A stretch of 64,000 nt of DNA from Oligoflexus sp. (GCA_014377445.1 JACMPP010000162.1:1-64000); one strand, 5' to 3'. Shown: positions 1-9,115, counted from the stretch's first letter. The notes: generated from the letters alone by a model not told the origin. Numbers and translations: made by a program.

Positions 1-78
1 ACCAAAGACTCCGAAAATAGTGATTACGAAAACCAGGACAACGAAGGTGAATTTAGCACTTATACTCAAATTTTTCAT
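1..78 (-). CDS. Methyl-accepting chemotaxis protein, N-terminal start only (partial)
   Basis: Only the first 26 codons lie in the window; the gene runs off the left edge. The start is ATG, preceded by TAAGGAAA at a good ribosome-binding distance. The visible peptide begins MKNLSISAKFTF and continues into a hydrophobic stretch rich in Val, Ile and Phe. That is the usual look of the first membrane helix of a chemoreceptor. It lies 9 bases after cheW in the same direction, where chemoreceptor genes are common. The chemoreceptor call is inferred from this short peptide plus context; another inner-membrane protein is possible. Confidence 0.6.
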   Translation of the reverse strand, partial: MKNLSISAKFTFVVLVFVITIFGVFG

Positions 79-87
79 AATGTTTCC

Positions 88-600
88 TTACGCAGCTGCG
101 GTCGATTTGATGTGTTTTCTCATGCTCGAGAGATCGTCGAGACTCAGAGTCTTCTCGATTTCAAGAATCAGGATTAGCTTGCCATCCATGCGGACGATAC
201 CGGTGATGTAATCGGTGCTGATCGAGCTTTCAATTTCCGGTGATGGACTGATCTGATCTTCGTTTAAAGCAACCACGGACGTAACGGAATCCACGACCAC
301 GCCGAGAGAAACAGGAGATAGATCCAGAATGATTATGGCCGTCTCGCCACTGGCATCTTTCGCTTTCATCTTAAATTTAAGACGCATGTCGATGACCGAG
401 ATAACCTGCCCGCGAAGGTTCATTACCCCTTTAAAATGAGCCGGTGTGTAAGGCACCGGTGTGATCTCCGTTTGAGCGATCACTTCACGAACCTTGAGCA
501 GGGGAACGGCATAGCTTTCGTCGTTGAGATTGAAGACGAGAAAACGATTTGAGCCACCTTTGGAGGATGCTGTCTTCTTGATTTCGCTATTGTTAGACAT
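88..600 (-). CDS. cheW: CheW-like chemotaxis coupling protein
   Basis: The 170-residue product is a single CheW domain preceded by about 17 polar residues. It carries family hallmarks: the FLVFNLNDESYAVPLLKVRE start of the domain, the NLRGQVISVIDMR segment around residues 107-119, and the GIVRMDGKLILILEIEK segment near the end. CheW bridges chemoreceptors to the CheA kinase at the membrane in the chemosensory array. Its ATG shares one base with the cheA stop (TAATG arrangement), so the two are probably translationally coupled. A chemoreceptor gene follows. Length and motifs are normal for the family. Confidence 0.93.
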   Translation of the reverse strand: MSNNSEIKKTASSKGGSNRFLVFNLNDESYAVPLLKVREVIAQTEITPVPYTPAHFKGVMNLRGQVISVIDMRLKFKMKAKDASGETAIIILDLSPVSLGVVVDSVTSVVALNEDQISPSPEIESSISTDYITGIVRMDGKLILILEIEKTLSLDDLSSMRKHIKSTAAA

Positions 601-2342
601 TATGCGATTCTCCTGACGCTGGATGAATGTTTTACGAAGCCTTGAACGAGATCGGTCATATCAATAATCAGAGCGGCTTTACCATCCCCGAGGATGGCAG
701 CACCTGTAACGCCAGGAACATTTTTGAGTTCGGGCCCAAGGCTTTTTATAACGATCTGCTGTTGACCTATGATGTCTTCAACTGCAATCGCATAGGACTC
801 CCCGAGTGCCGTGCGACCGATCACAGCTATACACTGTGTCAGTTCGGGCGCTTCGGCATTGCTTCGGAATATATCGGTGAGGCGATAGACCGGTAGGGTC
901 TCGCCGCGGAGGTTGAGGTAGTAGCCTTTGCCTGTGACAAAGTCGATATTCTCTTTTTTAGGCTGCAGACTCTCGATGATCGCTGTGATCGGTACCACGT
1001 ATCGTTGTCCGCCGGCGCGTACGATCATGCCGTCTATGAGGGCGAGGCTGAGTGGCAGAATGATTCGAAAGCAGGTGCCTTTCCCCAGAGTCGACTGAAT
1101 CTCGATGGAGCCCTCGACCTCAGCGACATGAGTCTTCACCACGTCCATACCCACGCCTCGTCCGGAAAGCGACGTGACAGCTTCCTTGGTGGAGAAGCCT
1201 GAGGCGAAGATCAACTGATACACTTCCTGGTCCGTGAGTTTAGCGTTGGGACCCACGATTCCGGTGCTGCGGGCTTTCTTAAGAATCTTTTCAACATCGA
1301 GGCCTTTGCCATCGTCATAAATTTCAATGATGAGATTGTCTCCGCGGTTAAACGCCACTAGCTTCACGTGACCCGCCGCGGCTTTCCCGGCGGCTTCGCG
1401 CTCTTCGCTTGTTTCAATTCCGTGATCGACTGCGTTCCGGATCAGGTGCACCAAGGGATCGGACAACACATCCAAAACCGTCTTGTCGATTTCGGTGTCT
1501 TCACCGGTGGTGTCAAAGATTATTTGTTTGCCAAGAGCCTGAGCCGAATCACGGATGATACGCTGCATTTTCTGAAAAGTGGGCTTCATGGGAACCATGC
1601 GTAGACCCATCGAGGTATCTTGAATCTGACGCGTGATTTTTTCGAGTTGAGCGATCGTCTTCTGAATGAATGGAGATTCGATCGAGCTGCGATATTGATA
1701 GAGAACCGTTTGAAGGATCACGAGTTCGCCAACATCATTCACGAGCTTGTCGATGCGACGAAGGTTGACCCGGATGCTCTCCTCACCCTGAACAGCTGCT
1801 TTGGCTTCGGCAGTCTGCGGGGCTGCAGCCACAGCGGCAAGAGGAGCGGCGTGTACGACTGGGGCAAGAACTTCCGGTTCCTCATCAAAGATTTCAAAAC
1901 CGCTGATGTTGAGCGCTTTTCGGGACGGGGTACAGGCTGGGGAAGCGGAGGATGAACAGTTATCCTGAATATCACGAATCTCTTCCACCCAATCCGCAAT
2001 ATCAAAACGCAAATCAGGATTCACCTTAAGGTCGCTGACCATTTTTGCCAATTGATCATTCGCTCTCAGAAGAAGACTGACGATTTCGGGTGTCGGCTGA
2101 AGTTTGCCTTCAGTAAGTTTAACCAGGAGTGATTCTAGCTGGTGAGCCAGATGCATGAGGTCTTCGAACCCAGCCGCACCTGCCGAGCCTTTGAAACTAT
2201 GGGCGAGACGAAAGATCTTAGTGAGAACACTTTTGTCGCTTGGATTTGTTTCCAAGTCCATAAACGACTGCTCGCAGTCGCTAAGCAGTTGCTCCGCTTC
2301 TTCCAGGAAAGTCATTTTCAATTGAGTTTCAAAATCACTCAC
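600..2342 (-). CDS. cheA: Chemotaxis histidine kinase CheA, short form without P2
   Basis: CheA autophosphorylates on the HPt histidine and passes phosphate to response regulators. Order: HPt (P1) with HSFKGSAGAAGF, His48 in the chosen frame; a low-complexity Ala/Pro/Glu linker at about residues 130-190; P3 dimerization helices (RIDKLVNDVGELVI); an ATPase domain with HLIRNAVDHGIE, DDGKGL and GRGVGMDVVK; and a C-terminal CheW-like P5 domain. No P2 (CheY/CheB-docking) domain fits between P1 and P3. I chose GTG at 2342 (about 580 residues) because GGGG lies 7-10 bases upstream and the HPt helix starts directly after. The frame is open further upstream, but those residues (many Lys, Ser, Cys) look non-coding. 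The stop overlaps the cheW start. Confidence 0.93.
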   Translation of the reverse strand: MSDFETQLKMTFLEEAEQLLSDCEQSFMDLETNPSDKSVLTKIFRLAHSFKGSAGAAGFEDLMHLAHQLESLLVKLTEGKLQPTPEIVSLLLRANDQLAKMVSDLKVNPDLRFDIADWVEEIRDIQDNCSSSASPACTPSRKALNISGFEIFDEEPEVLAPVVHAAPLAAVAAAPQTAEAKAAVQGEESIRVNLRRIDKLVNDVGELVILQTVLYQYRSSIESPFIQKTIAQLEKITRQIQDTSMGLRMVPMKPTFQKMQRIIRDSAQALGKQIIFDTTGEDTEIDKTVLDVLSDPLVHLIRNAVDHGIETSEEREAAGKAAAGHVKLVAFNRGDNLIIEIYDDGKGLDVEKILKKARSTGIVGPNAKLTDQEVYQLIFASGFSTKEAVTSLSGRGVGMDVVKTHVAEVEGSIEIQSTLGKGTCFRIILPLSLALIDGMIVRAGGQRYVVPITAIIESLQPKKENIDFVTGKGYYLNLRGETLPVYRLTDIFRSNAEAPELTQCIAVIGRTALGESYAIAVEDIIGQQQIVIKSLGPELKNVPGVTGAAILGDGKAALIIDMTDLVQGFVKHSSSVRRIA

Positions 2343-2778
2343 GTCTGATACCCCATAGCTGCATCGACAAAGATTCGGGTCATGATGCTTACCGGAAGCT
2401 TTCGGACTCGAAGCAACAAACTTTATTTTGGTGATTGCAGATGTGGATTTCGCTTGTTTTGGCTGGCAATACCGGAAGCTTATGAAAGGCAAGGTCGCGT
2501 TCGTCTGATTTTCTCGGTGGACTTAGTCCCCCGACATTCTTCATAAAATTCTATTTATACCTTAAGTCGATGAATGATATGATTATTTCGTCATTCAGCA
2601 AACAACCAAGACTTTCGGGAGCTTAGCTGACTCAATTGTCAAATGTTAAGCGGTCCGGGCATCTTCTTAAAGAGTCCATTGCAAGAACCTGGGCTAAACA
2701 AATTCCTGATAAAAAATCTTCAAACAAGCGTAGAGGGGGCAGGCAGAAGAGAAGACTGAAGGAGAACTTAAGTTGCAG
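2343..2778. other. Intergenic region upstream of cheA
   Basis: No convincing gene here: the short open frames lack family features and ribosome-binding sites. It should hold the promoter of the minus-strand chemotaxis operon. Two structures stand out. An 11-base direct repeat (ACCGGAAGCTT) occurs at 2391-2401 and 2471-2481. An inverted repeat TGAATGA-N13-TCATTCA lies at 2571-2597. Either could be a regulator site, but no known operator consensus was recognised. Confidence 0.4.
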
Positions 2779-2805
2779 AAAAAAAGAGGTCTTGGGCGAC
2801 CTCTT
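2779..2805 (-). terminator. Rho-independent terminator after the TerB-like gene
   Basis: Read on the minus strand, perfect 8-base arms AAGAGGTC and GACCTCTT (2798-2805 and 2784-2791) flank a 6-base loop. They are followed by a T-run (A-run on the plus strand just left of the hairpin). It starts 10 bases past the stop of the minus-strand gene ending at 2815. Confidence 0.8.
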
Positions 2806-2814
2806 ATCAGTGGG

Positions 2815-3315
2815 TCAAACGAGAGATCGGAAACCTTCAGCCGCCCGGTTGTAGGAAGCAGGAATAACATTGAGACGAATGCTCGGCTCATTTTTCAAAA
2901 TCAACATTTCTTCAAACGGTCTCAGATCATCCTCGGAAACTTCGAAACCATCTCGAATCTGATCAAAAATATTCTTCTCACCGTCGATGATTGAATTCTC
3001 AACCATGCACAGGTCCATGATAGTGACCAGAGTGGCAAGCTTTTGTTTGCCAGAAAGGAGTATGGCGGATTGTAAAATAAATTCTTCGACACCAAGGGTC
3101 GCGAGTATTCGCTCGGAATTCTGGATGAGTTCCTTCAGGTCCTGCGCGCGAACCATATAATTGTCGCTGGCTGGTCCCGCGAGGGTGGTGGACAGGTGCA
3201 TAAGCTCCACTTCATTTACGTCCTTACTTTTTACGGCAAGCAGCAAACCCGCGAGTATGCATTGAGGTGTGAGCGATTTGTCGTCCTCGTTCCGTAGCTT
3301 TGGAAAAATTCTCAT
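2815..3315 (-). CDS. TerB-like (tellurite resistance family) small helical protein
   Basis: A 166-residue, mostly helical, acidic protein without signal peptide or membrane segment. Its pattern (LAGLLLAVKSKDVNEVELMH near the start, later MDLCMVENSIIDGEKNIFDQ and VSEDDLRPFEEMLILKN) resembles TerB/TerB-like domains. These carry paired acidic helices and are linked to membrane stress or metal responses. ATG at 3315 was chosen because AGGGAG lies 7-8 bases upstream; the longer open frame adds 35 residues with no such site. It stands alone, with its own terminator. The specific role is unknown, and the family assignment is from motif resemblance only. Confidence 0.55.
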   Translation of the reverse strand: MRIFPKLRNEDDKSLTPQCILAGLLLAVKSKDVNEVELMHLSTTLAGPASDNYMVRAQDLKELIQNSERILATLGVEEFILQSAILLSGKQKLATLVTIMDLCMVENSIIDGEKNIFDQIRDGFEVSEDDLRPFEEMLILKNEPSIRLNVIPASYNRAAEGFRSLV

Positions 3316-3606
3316 AGGTGCTCCCTTAAATGATTGCTTCTTATCGCTAACACATGATCGCTGATCAGTCCAGATTATGGAACTCATGATTTTGTCAAAG
3401 AATAGTAAATTTTTGGCCAAAAATCTTGGGATTTCGTAAAGATTGGGAAAAGCTTATCTGTAAGACGAGGGGGAATTATTGGCAGGAGTAAGGTTGCTGA
3501 GCGTACAGTGAAGAGCTGTTGTCACAAAAAACGATCCGAAAGGTAGGACTTCTTCCAGGAGATTCTTGGAAAAAATCCTCACGGACTCCGGGTCAGTTGT
3601 GGATGG

Positions 3607-5043
3607 TTATTTCTTGGCTTTACGCTTGCGTCGTTCGATATGTTGAGCCAGGGGTTCGATCATACCGATCGTCCTCCGGTAGAGCTCGTGATGGGGTGCG
3701 ATGTTGAGCAAACCCTGCTGGGCGGTGAACTCGGTCATTTTCTTAAAGGCCACGTTATAACTTAAAGGGCTTCCCCCAAGAGCCATGGCGCCGGATTCAC
3801 AGTCGAAGCTTAAAAGATGGAGGGGAGCCCCGGGCATCGAGGGGATCTCAACCCTTATTTTCAAATTCTTGGCGCCAAGCCTTTGATAAACTGGGACAAG
3901 AGCTTCGGTGCTGTGAAAGACGAGATGCTTCGCTTCGGATATCGCCGTTATGCGGGTGAGATGCTGAAGGAGAAAGTGAAAGACGTCGGCCCCGCGATAG
4001 TCGGGATGAGTGCAGAGCTGAGTGGCTTCGAGAAAGCCTTCCTTCCAGAGCCAGACGGGTATCTTCGCCCCATAGCTCGCATGCTCGCTCTTGCTGCGCT
4101 TGCCTTCGTTGAAGATCACCCTGGCCGAAGCCACAACCTTGGAGCCGACGATGCACATGATTTGCCGCCCCAAGGGGTCAAAAGCATCGAGCATGACGCT
4201 GCTGTCCCGCATACCGGCCCAGCGGCCTTCATGCTGCGCAGCGGCGAGACGGAGATCGAGGATCGCATTCATATCCTTTTCCTGACTGACGTATCGGAAG
4301 CGGATCGCGCGCTGCATGTGGGTGACGGACCATCCCATCTTCTTCATTTCCGTGATGCTGACGCCGGGTTTGGCGATGAGAATAAATTCGGCGAGTGATT
4401 CCTTGAAAGCATCGCTTGGCTTGATCCAACGGCAGCGCAATTGATAGCTGCCTTCATCTTCCGAATGATCATCAATCTTAACAATACGAACCTTGCATTT
4501 GTTCTGCAAACTGTTGGGCAGGAGACAGTTGAGGTTGAGACTCTGGCCCGGTATCAGCGAACGATTGGATTTGGAGGTTCTCAGGACGACTTCGTTCGGG
4601 GAAAACGCCTCGATCTGAAAGTGCAAAAACTCCTGGAACAGCAGAGGATCCTCCGCATAAGCGAGCGGACGGAAGACCTGCGTAAACTGAATCATCTTAT
4701 CGTCGCGATCGATACTCTCGCTTTTGCGCGTGACGAAAGTGAGACCGATTTGAAAACCGTTCTTATGCCGCTTGTCGAGTTCGGCGACATAACACACCAC
4801 AGTGGACACGACGAAACTTTCGTCCTTGTTCAAGCGAATGGTAAGGCTTAGCGGTTGACCGCGACTCGGCAGAGGCCTTTCATCCCTATCCCAATCCTTA
4901 TTATGGATAAAGATACCGGCACCCAAAGGCGAGACGTCGTAGAGTTGGGCATAAAAGTCTTCCCCTGCTCCTGAGACAAGGACCGGTGGTACGTCTTTCT
5001 CATAGAGGGCCAATCGCTCAAACTGACGCTTAATTTCGGTCAT
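3607..5043 (-). CDS. PilZ domain protein fused to GNAT/N-acyl amino acid synthase-like acyltransferase
   Basis: A 478-residue cytoplasmic protein. Residues 1-110 form a PilZ domain with both c-di-GMP-binding motifs visible: RQFER (RxxxR, residues 6-10) and DVSPLG (DxSxxG). Residues about 125-225 look like a second, PilZ-like barrel without these motifs. From about 245 to 425 there is an acetyltransferase-fold domain (FRYVSQEKDMNAILDLR, VASARVIF, CTHPDYRGADVFHFLLQH, VFHSTEALVPVYQRLG). It resembles autoinducer/FeeM-type N-acyl synthases and GNAT enzymes. The inferred job is acyl transfer whose activity depends on c-di-GMP; the substrate is unknown. ATG is preceded by GGAGTGGG. A single gene, minus strand. 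Confidence 0.8.
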   Translation of the reverse strand: MTEIKRQFERLALYEKDVPPVLVSGAGEDFYAQLYDVSPLGAGIFIHNKDWDRDERPLPSRGQPLSLTIRLNKDESFVVSTVVCYVAELDKRHKNGFQIGLTFVTRKSESIDRDDKMIQFTQVFRPLAYAEDPLLFQEFLHFQIEAFSPNEVVLRTSKSNRSLIPGQSLNLNCLLPNSLQNKCKVRIVKIDDHSEDEGSYQLRCRWIKPSDAFKESLAEFILIAKPGVSITEMKKMGWSVTHMQRAIRFRYVSQEKDMNAILDLRLAAAQHEGRWAGMRDSSVMLDAFDPLGRQIMCIVGSKVVASARVIFNEGKRSKSEHASYGAKIPVWLWKEGFLEATQLCTHPDYRGADVFHFLLQHLTRITAISEAKHLVFHSTEALVPVYQRLGAKNLKIRVEIPSMPGAPLHLLSFDCESGAMALGGSPLSYNVAFKKMTEFTAQQGLLNIAPHHELYRRTIGMIEPLAQHIERRKRKAKK

Positions 5044-5225
5044 AGACCCACTCCGTTAGGGTTCACCCGGACAAACCTTAGATCGGCAAGGACTAACACT
5101 TGATTTATTCCCGATAAGATCTGAATATCTGGTCTCCAATAATGATATTTTTCCGACTTTCCAACTGCGGTCGGAAGAAGTCCCATTTTGTTTTTATTTC
5201 TATTATGCACACACAAAGGACGCGC

Positions 5226-6131
5226 ATGCTCGATTTTCACATCGCCAGCCCGCAAGAAAAACGAGACGTCTTTGCCTCTGTCCATGGAATCTGGCCCCAC
5301 GCGGACGATCCGGAGGTTCATCTTGAAAAAAGAACGCATTCCATTCAGCATGCCCGCGCCGAGTGGTTTGTCGGGGTGAAGGCGGGCGAACTGATGACGA
5401 GCTGTGGCGCCTACCCCTTAAGGCTCTATGGCCCTGATGGCGAACGTGAGGCGCGGGGATTCGGTGCTGTCTATACCAATCCAAAGTTTCGGGGCCAGGG
5501 GCATGCTGAGGCATTGCTGCGATTTGTGATGGCGTATTACCAAAATCAGAAAATTGAGGATTTTATACTCTTTTCCGATATCGCCCCTGCGTATTACGAA
5601 CGAATTGGATTTCATCTTTTGCCTTCATGGCAGTGGGAAATCGAAGCAAAAGCCTTGCCGGTGGATTCACCCTGGGCTCTTCAGAAGACCCAAGTGCTTG
5701 CCGAAAATCCCGGAAACGTGTCTTGCGACTATGGCATTCAGCGCAGCACATCCGATGATGTTTGGGTACTAGCCAAACAAGGAATTCCCCTTCGCAAGAC
5801 ATTATTTTGCAACGCAACCGACAATCGATCCTTATGGATCGTCAGTACTCGTGCGGGTCAGATCTACAGCCTACTCGAAAGCAACATTCCTCAGGATCAG
5901 GAACACTGGGCGCTCTTTAGCAGCCTTGTAGCGGCGGATTCTGCCAAGGCTAAATGTCGAAAAGCGCGTGGGTGGTGGGCTGCGACACCGCAGGGGACAG
6001 CCCTGTCCCCGAACCTTTCTCCACGGAAGGACGGCATATTAATGTGGACTTCGAGTCGCGGTGAGACGGATCCCTGGCTTCCTCAAATCTGCAGGAAAGC
6101 CTTTCGCTGCTTTCTGAGCGAACAATTCTAA
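5226..6131 (+). CDS. GNAT-family N-acetyltransferase
   Basis: The 301-residue product carries a GNAT acetyl-CoA fold in its first half. Motif A is clear (GFGAVYTNPKFRGQGHAEAL, with the R/QxxGxG/A-type loop RGQGHA). The following AYYERIGFHLLPS is the usual motif B ending. The second half (about residues 145-301) has no obvious motif and may be a second GNAT-like lobe. The start ATG at 5226 has AAAGGA five bases upstream; open reading continues upstream to 5142, but without such a site. The substrate cannot be told from sequence. It is divergent from the PilZ-acyltransferase gene, with about 180 bases between them. Confidence 0.8.
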   Translation: MLDFHIASPQEKRDVFASVHGIWPHADDPEVHLEKRTHSIQHARAEWFVGVKAGELMTSCGAYPLRLYGPDGEREARGFGAVYTNPKFRGQGHAEALLRFVMAYYQNQKIEDFILFSDIAPAYYERIGFHLLPSWQWEIEAKALPVDSPWALQKTQVLAENPGNVSCDYGIQRSTSDDVWVLAKQGIPLRKTLFCNATDNRSLWIVSTRAGQIYSLLESNIPQDQEHWALFSSLVAADSAKAKCRKARGWWAATPQGTALSPNLSPRKDGILMWTSSRGETDPWLPQICRKAFRCFLSEQF

Positions 6132-6187
6132 GGTGCAAAAATTCTCCAAAAGTTGCTAAGGTCCGTTTAACTTTGAAGGAGTCTCTG

Positions 6188-6814
6188 ATGCGAAATTACA
6201 CACTAAGCTTATTTTTCCAGCTTTCGCTTCTCGCCTCAAACTTTGCCTTCAGCAGCCTGGCTGCAGCTGCCGAATTTCAGCAGCTAAAAAAAGGCGAATG
6301 GAAGGTTGAAGTTGTGGAATCCTCCCTGGGTGTGGCCGGCGGCGCCCTGCTTAAACCCCAGGTCGTTTGTATCGACGCAAAAACAGCTTCGTCGAACTGG
6401 GAAAAGCGGATGAAGGACGAACTCGCCAAGACCAAGATGGAATGCGACTTCAAACAACTCAAACAGGATGCAGCCGCGATTTCCTACAGCGTGAGCTGCA
6501 AGGGAACAGAAGCCTCTGCTGCTAAAAATATGCCCGCAGGTTCGAAAGTGGATGGCGTCATGACTGTCAGCCGTGAAAGTGACATTTCGTATTTTATGGA
6601 ACAGGATACCAAAGCCTCAGGCTTGGCCCTTGACCCAGCCACATTGGCAAAAATTCCGGCGGCCCAACGCGCGGCTGTCGCGGGCGTTTTGGCAACACAG
6701 TCAAACGGTATCCACGTAAAATCGAAACAGCACTACAGCTATGTGGGCGAGCTTTGCAGCAAGGAAAAGGAAGCGCCGAAAGAGAAAGAAAATGTCCAAC
6801 TGAAAGCGAAATAA
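6188..6814 (+). CDS. Exported DUF3617-like protein
   Basis: 208 residues with a typical signal peptide (MRNYTLSLFF, hydrophobic core, cleavage near SLAAAAEF). The mature part begins with a KKGEWKVEVVE strand, then has two spaced cysteines around VVCIDAK and MECDFKQ, SVSCKGTE, and a late GELC. This spacing of Gly-x-Trp start and paired Cys matches DUF3617 periplasmic proteins, whose function is unknown. GAAGGAG sits 6 bases before the ATG. It is followed closely by a NUDIX gene and could share its transcript. Confidence 0.6.
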   Translation: MRNYTLSLFFQLSLLASNFAFSSLAAAAEFQQLKKGEWKVEVVESSLGVAGGALLKPQVVCIDAKTASSNWEKRMKDELAKTKMECDFKQLKQDAAAISYSVSCKGTEASAAKNMPAGSKVDGVMTVSRESDISYFMEQDTKASGLALDPATLAKIPAAQRAAVAGVLATQSNGIHVKSKQHYSYVGELCSKEKEAPKEKENVQLKAK

Positions 6815-6834
6815 TCAAGACTTTAGGATCGCAT

Positions 6835-7485
6835 ATGCCGACCACTCCGCTGCGGGAAAGCCTGGGCCTTTATGCCAAAGTTTGGCCAAAAGGTCTGATG
6901 CTCTATCCCGGCTTTGAAGAAGCTACAGAAAGCCAGGTCCTTGTGGATCTGGATCAATTTCTGACCGATCATCCGGACGCCCTGGAACGAGCCTGCGTCC
7001 CGGGACATATCACTGGATCCGCATTGGTCGTCAATCCCAGCCTGGATCGAGTGCTGCTCACGCTGCATGCCAAACTCGGTAAATGGCTGCAGCTCGGCGG
7101 TCATGCCGATGGCGAAGCCGATGTTGCGGCAGCCGCCCTGCGCGAGGCGCGGGAGGAATCTGGCCGTAAGGAAGTCGAATTTTTCCCCTGGGAAAAGCTC
7201 TGTGGCCTGACGGACGACGGGGAAGACGGCGAGACCATCACACCGATTGATTGCGATATTCACGAAATTCCGGGGCGTGGCAGTGTGCCTTCGCATTTGC
7301 ATTATGATATTCGTTATCTCTGCGTTCTGGATGACGAGCTGCCCTTGCACATCACGGCCGAATCGAAAGACTTGCGATGGCTCGCTCTCGATGAGGCCTG
7401 TGCTTTGACCTCCGAATCAAGCATGCTGCGTCAGTTCGAAAAATTGAAAACAATTAAGCGACGGCTCATCACTGTCGCTGATTAG
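6835..7485 (+). CDS. NUDIX hydrolase
   Basis: A 216-residue soluble protein with a NUDIX box near residues 88-110 (GGHADGEADVAAAALREARE, then ESG). NUDIX enzymes cleave nucleoside diphosphates linked to another group; the REAREE residues bind the metal. The Glu of the GX5E part is shifted by one position relative to the textbook spacing, a variant I associate with a subset of the family. The substrate is not predictable. ATG at 6835 has AGGA upstream; the open frame extends into the preceding gene and is unlikely to be used there. It follows the DUF3617-like gene by 20 bases, so co-transcription is likely. Confidence 0.85.
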   Translation: MPTTPLRESLGLYAKVWPKGLMLYPGFEEATESQVLVDLDQFLTDHPDALERACVPGHITGSALVVNPSLDRVLLTLHAKLGKWLQLGGHADGEADVAAAALREAREESGRKEVEFFPWEKLCGLTDDGEDGETITPIDCDIHEIPGRGSVPSHLHYDIRYLCVLDDELPLHITAESKDLRWLALDEACALTSESSMLRQFEKLKTIKRRLITVAD

Positions 7486-7636
7486 ATACGGTTTTCCCAT
7501 GTCGCTGAAAGCCTTGTCCCCCGCCGTGGAGGAGGCTTTGCGTAGGATTGGGGATTGACGAGCACTTAAGCTTTTGACTAAGCTCACTTTTTTAATTTCT
7601 ATTCTTTTTGTAAAAGCCGAGTAAGGAGACCTTACG

Positions 7637-8188
7637 ATGCCGAACTATAAAAGTAGCTTCGCATTAGCGATGAGCCTTATGGCTTCAAGTCCTGTGATTG
7701 CTGAAGTCCGCGGACTCTACGGCAGTGATTGCATGCAAGCACAGGGACTTTCTGCGAAAAAAGATCTCTTTTTTCAAAATCAGTCGATGGAAAACGTACA
7801 AACGGTCTACGCGGACGAAACCTGCGCGATGCCGGTTTATGATTTTTCTTTTGTCGGTAATTTCAGTCTTGATGAGAACGGACGCAGCCTCGATTATCTT
7901 TATTCCTCGATCAAGCTAAGGGCTCTCGATGCCCGTGTTGCGGAAGCCTTCAATCAGGTCGCCCTTTGTGGCTATAGCGATTGGACGGTGAACAGCTCGC
8001 GTGAAGTCGCTGGCAAAGATTGCGGCGGACAGAAAATACCCGAGCCTGGCACGGCCGTTTATGATTTGGTTCACGAGAGTGAAGACCAGGCCAGCATTCA
8101 ACTGGGCCGCACCAGCGAGAACCTCGATGGGCGCAGTACTGAGGCGCGACCGGACGAATTGGATACTTTGATTTACACTGCTAAATGA
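7637..8188 (+). CDS. Exported protein of unknown function with four Cys
   Basis: 183 residues. An N-terminal signal peptide (SSFALAMSLMASSPVIAEVR, cleavage likely after VIA) is followed by a mature domain with four cysteines: SDCMQ, ETCAMP, ALCGYSDW and GKDCGG. They probably pair in the periplasm. The middle is beta-strand rich with short polar turns. I do not recognise the family. The start is well set: TAAGGAGA lies 7 bases before ATG. It appears to be a single gene; 150 bases of intergenic DNA precede it, including a possible TTGACT -35 element at 7574. Confidence 0.7.
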   Translation: MPNYKSSFALAMSLMASSPVIAEVRGLYGSDCMQAQGLSAKKDLFFQNQSMENVQTVYADETCAMPVYDFSFVGNFSLDENGRSLDYLYSSIKLRALDARVAEAFNQVALCGYSDWTVNSSREVAGKDCGGQKIPEPGTAVYDLVHESEDQASIQLGRTSENLDGRSTEARPDELDTLIYTAK

Positions 8189-8299
8189 AGGGTTTGCTGC
8201 ATTCATTTTTTTCGACGTCCTCCCTTCCGAGAAGTCGAGACGCTCCCTTGAATCCTTAGACCAGGAATGCAATGATTCGAGACATCGGGAGGATACCCT

Positions 8300-9115
8300 A
8301 TGTATGAATTACTGTTGTTTGCGGTCTCAATTGGAGCCGGCTTTCTGGGCGCTCTCCTCGGTCTGGGTGGCGGGATCATCGTGGTGCCAGCCCTTACTCT
8401 TCTCTATAATGTCGATATTCGATACGCCATCGCCGCAAGCCTTATATCGGTCGTGGCCACTTCCTCCGGGGCGGCTGCAAGTTATCTCAAAGACTCTCTG
8501 ACAAATTTGCGCCTAGCGGTCTTCCTCGAATTGGGAACGGTACTCGGGGCCGTTGCGGGATTTCTCATTGCCTCCCACATCGAAGCCAAGGCCCTCTACC
8601 TGCTCTTTGCCGTCTTCCTCCTTTTCTCAGCCCTGATGATGCTTAGAAAGCGTTCGGAACAGCCCTCGACAGTGAATCATCCCTGGGCTGACAAACTGCG
8701 ACTTGATTCCACCTACCCTGATGACCAGGGTGTCTGGCACAATTACAAGGTTGAGAAAGTGCCCCTCGGTTTATTCGTTATGCTCCTCGCCGGAGTGCTC
8801 TCCGCTCTCCTGGGAATTGGCAGCGGTATTTTTAAAGTCCTGGCGATGGATGGCGCGATGAAGCTCCCCATCAAGGTTTCCACCGCAACGTCAAATTTCA
8901 TGATCGGCGTAACCGCAGCAGCCAGTGCCAGTGCATATTTCCTGCGTGGGGACGTGCGACCTGAAATAGCTGCGCCTGTGGCTCTTGGCATCATAGCCGG
9001 CTCTTACCTCGGAGCGAAGTCGTTGAGCAAAATTCCGGCAGCCCGCATTCGTCAAATCTTTGTCGTCGTATTGGCGATCGTATCCATGCAGATGATGTGG
9101 AAGGGTTTGAAATGA
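8300..9115 (+). CDS. TauE/SafE family membrane transporter
   Basis: 271 residues with about eight hydrophobic helices in two related halves. The half-repeats are visible as GAGFLGALLGLGGGIIVVPAL near residue 12 and LAGVLSALLGIGSGIFKV near 164, the glycine-rich signature of TauE/SafE (DUF81) sulfite/organic-anion exporters. It sits in the inner membrane; the substrate is unknown. GGGAGGATACCCT precedes ATG. The last bases overlap the start of the next gene (ATGA), a DUF1634 protein. That pairing is common for this transporter family, which supports a joint function. Confidence 0.88.
   Translation: MYELLLFAVSIGAGFLGALLGLGGGIIVVPALTLLYNVDIRYAIAASLISVVATSSGAAASYLKDSLTNLRLAVFLELGTVLGAVAGFLIASHIEAKALYLLFAVFLLFSALMMLRKRSEQPSTVNHPWADKLRLDSTYPDDQGVWHNYKVEKVPLGLFVMLLAGVLSALLGIGSGIFKVLAMDGAMKLPIKVSTATSNFMIGVTAAASASAYFLRGDVRPEIAAPVALGIIAGSYLGAKSLSKIPAARIRQIFVVVLAIVSMQMMWKGLK

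Noticed and set aside
2343-2492. N-terminal extension of CheA (50 codons before the GTG)
   Set aside because: Residues look non-coding, with no ribosome-binding site; the HPt domain starts right after the GTG at 2342.
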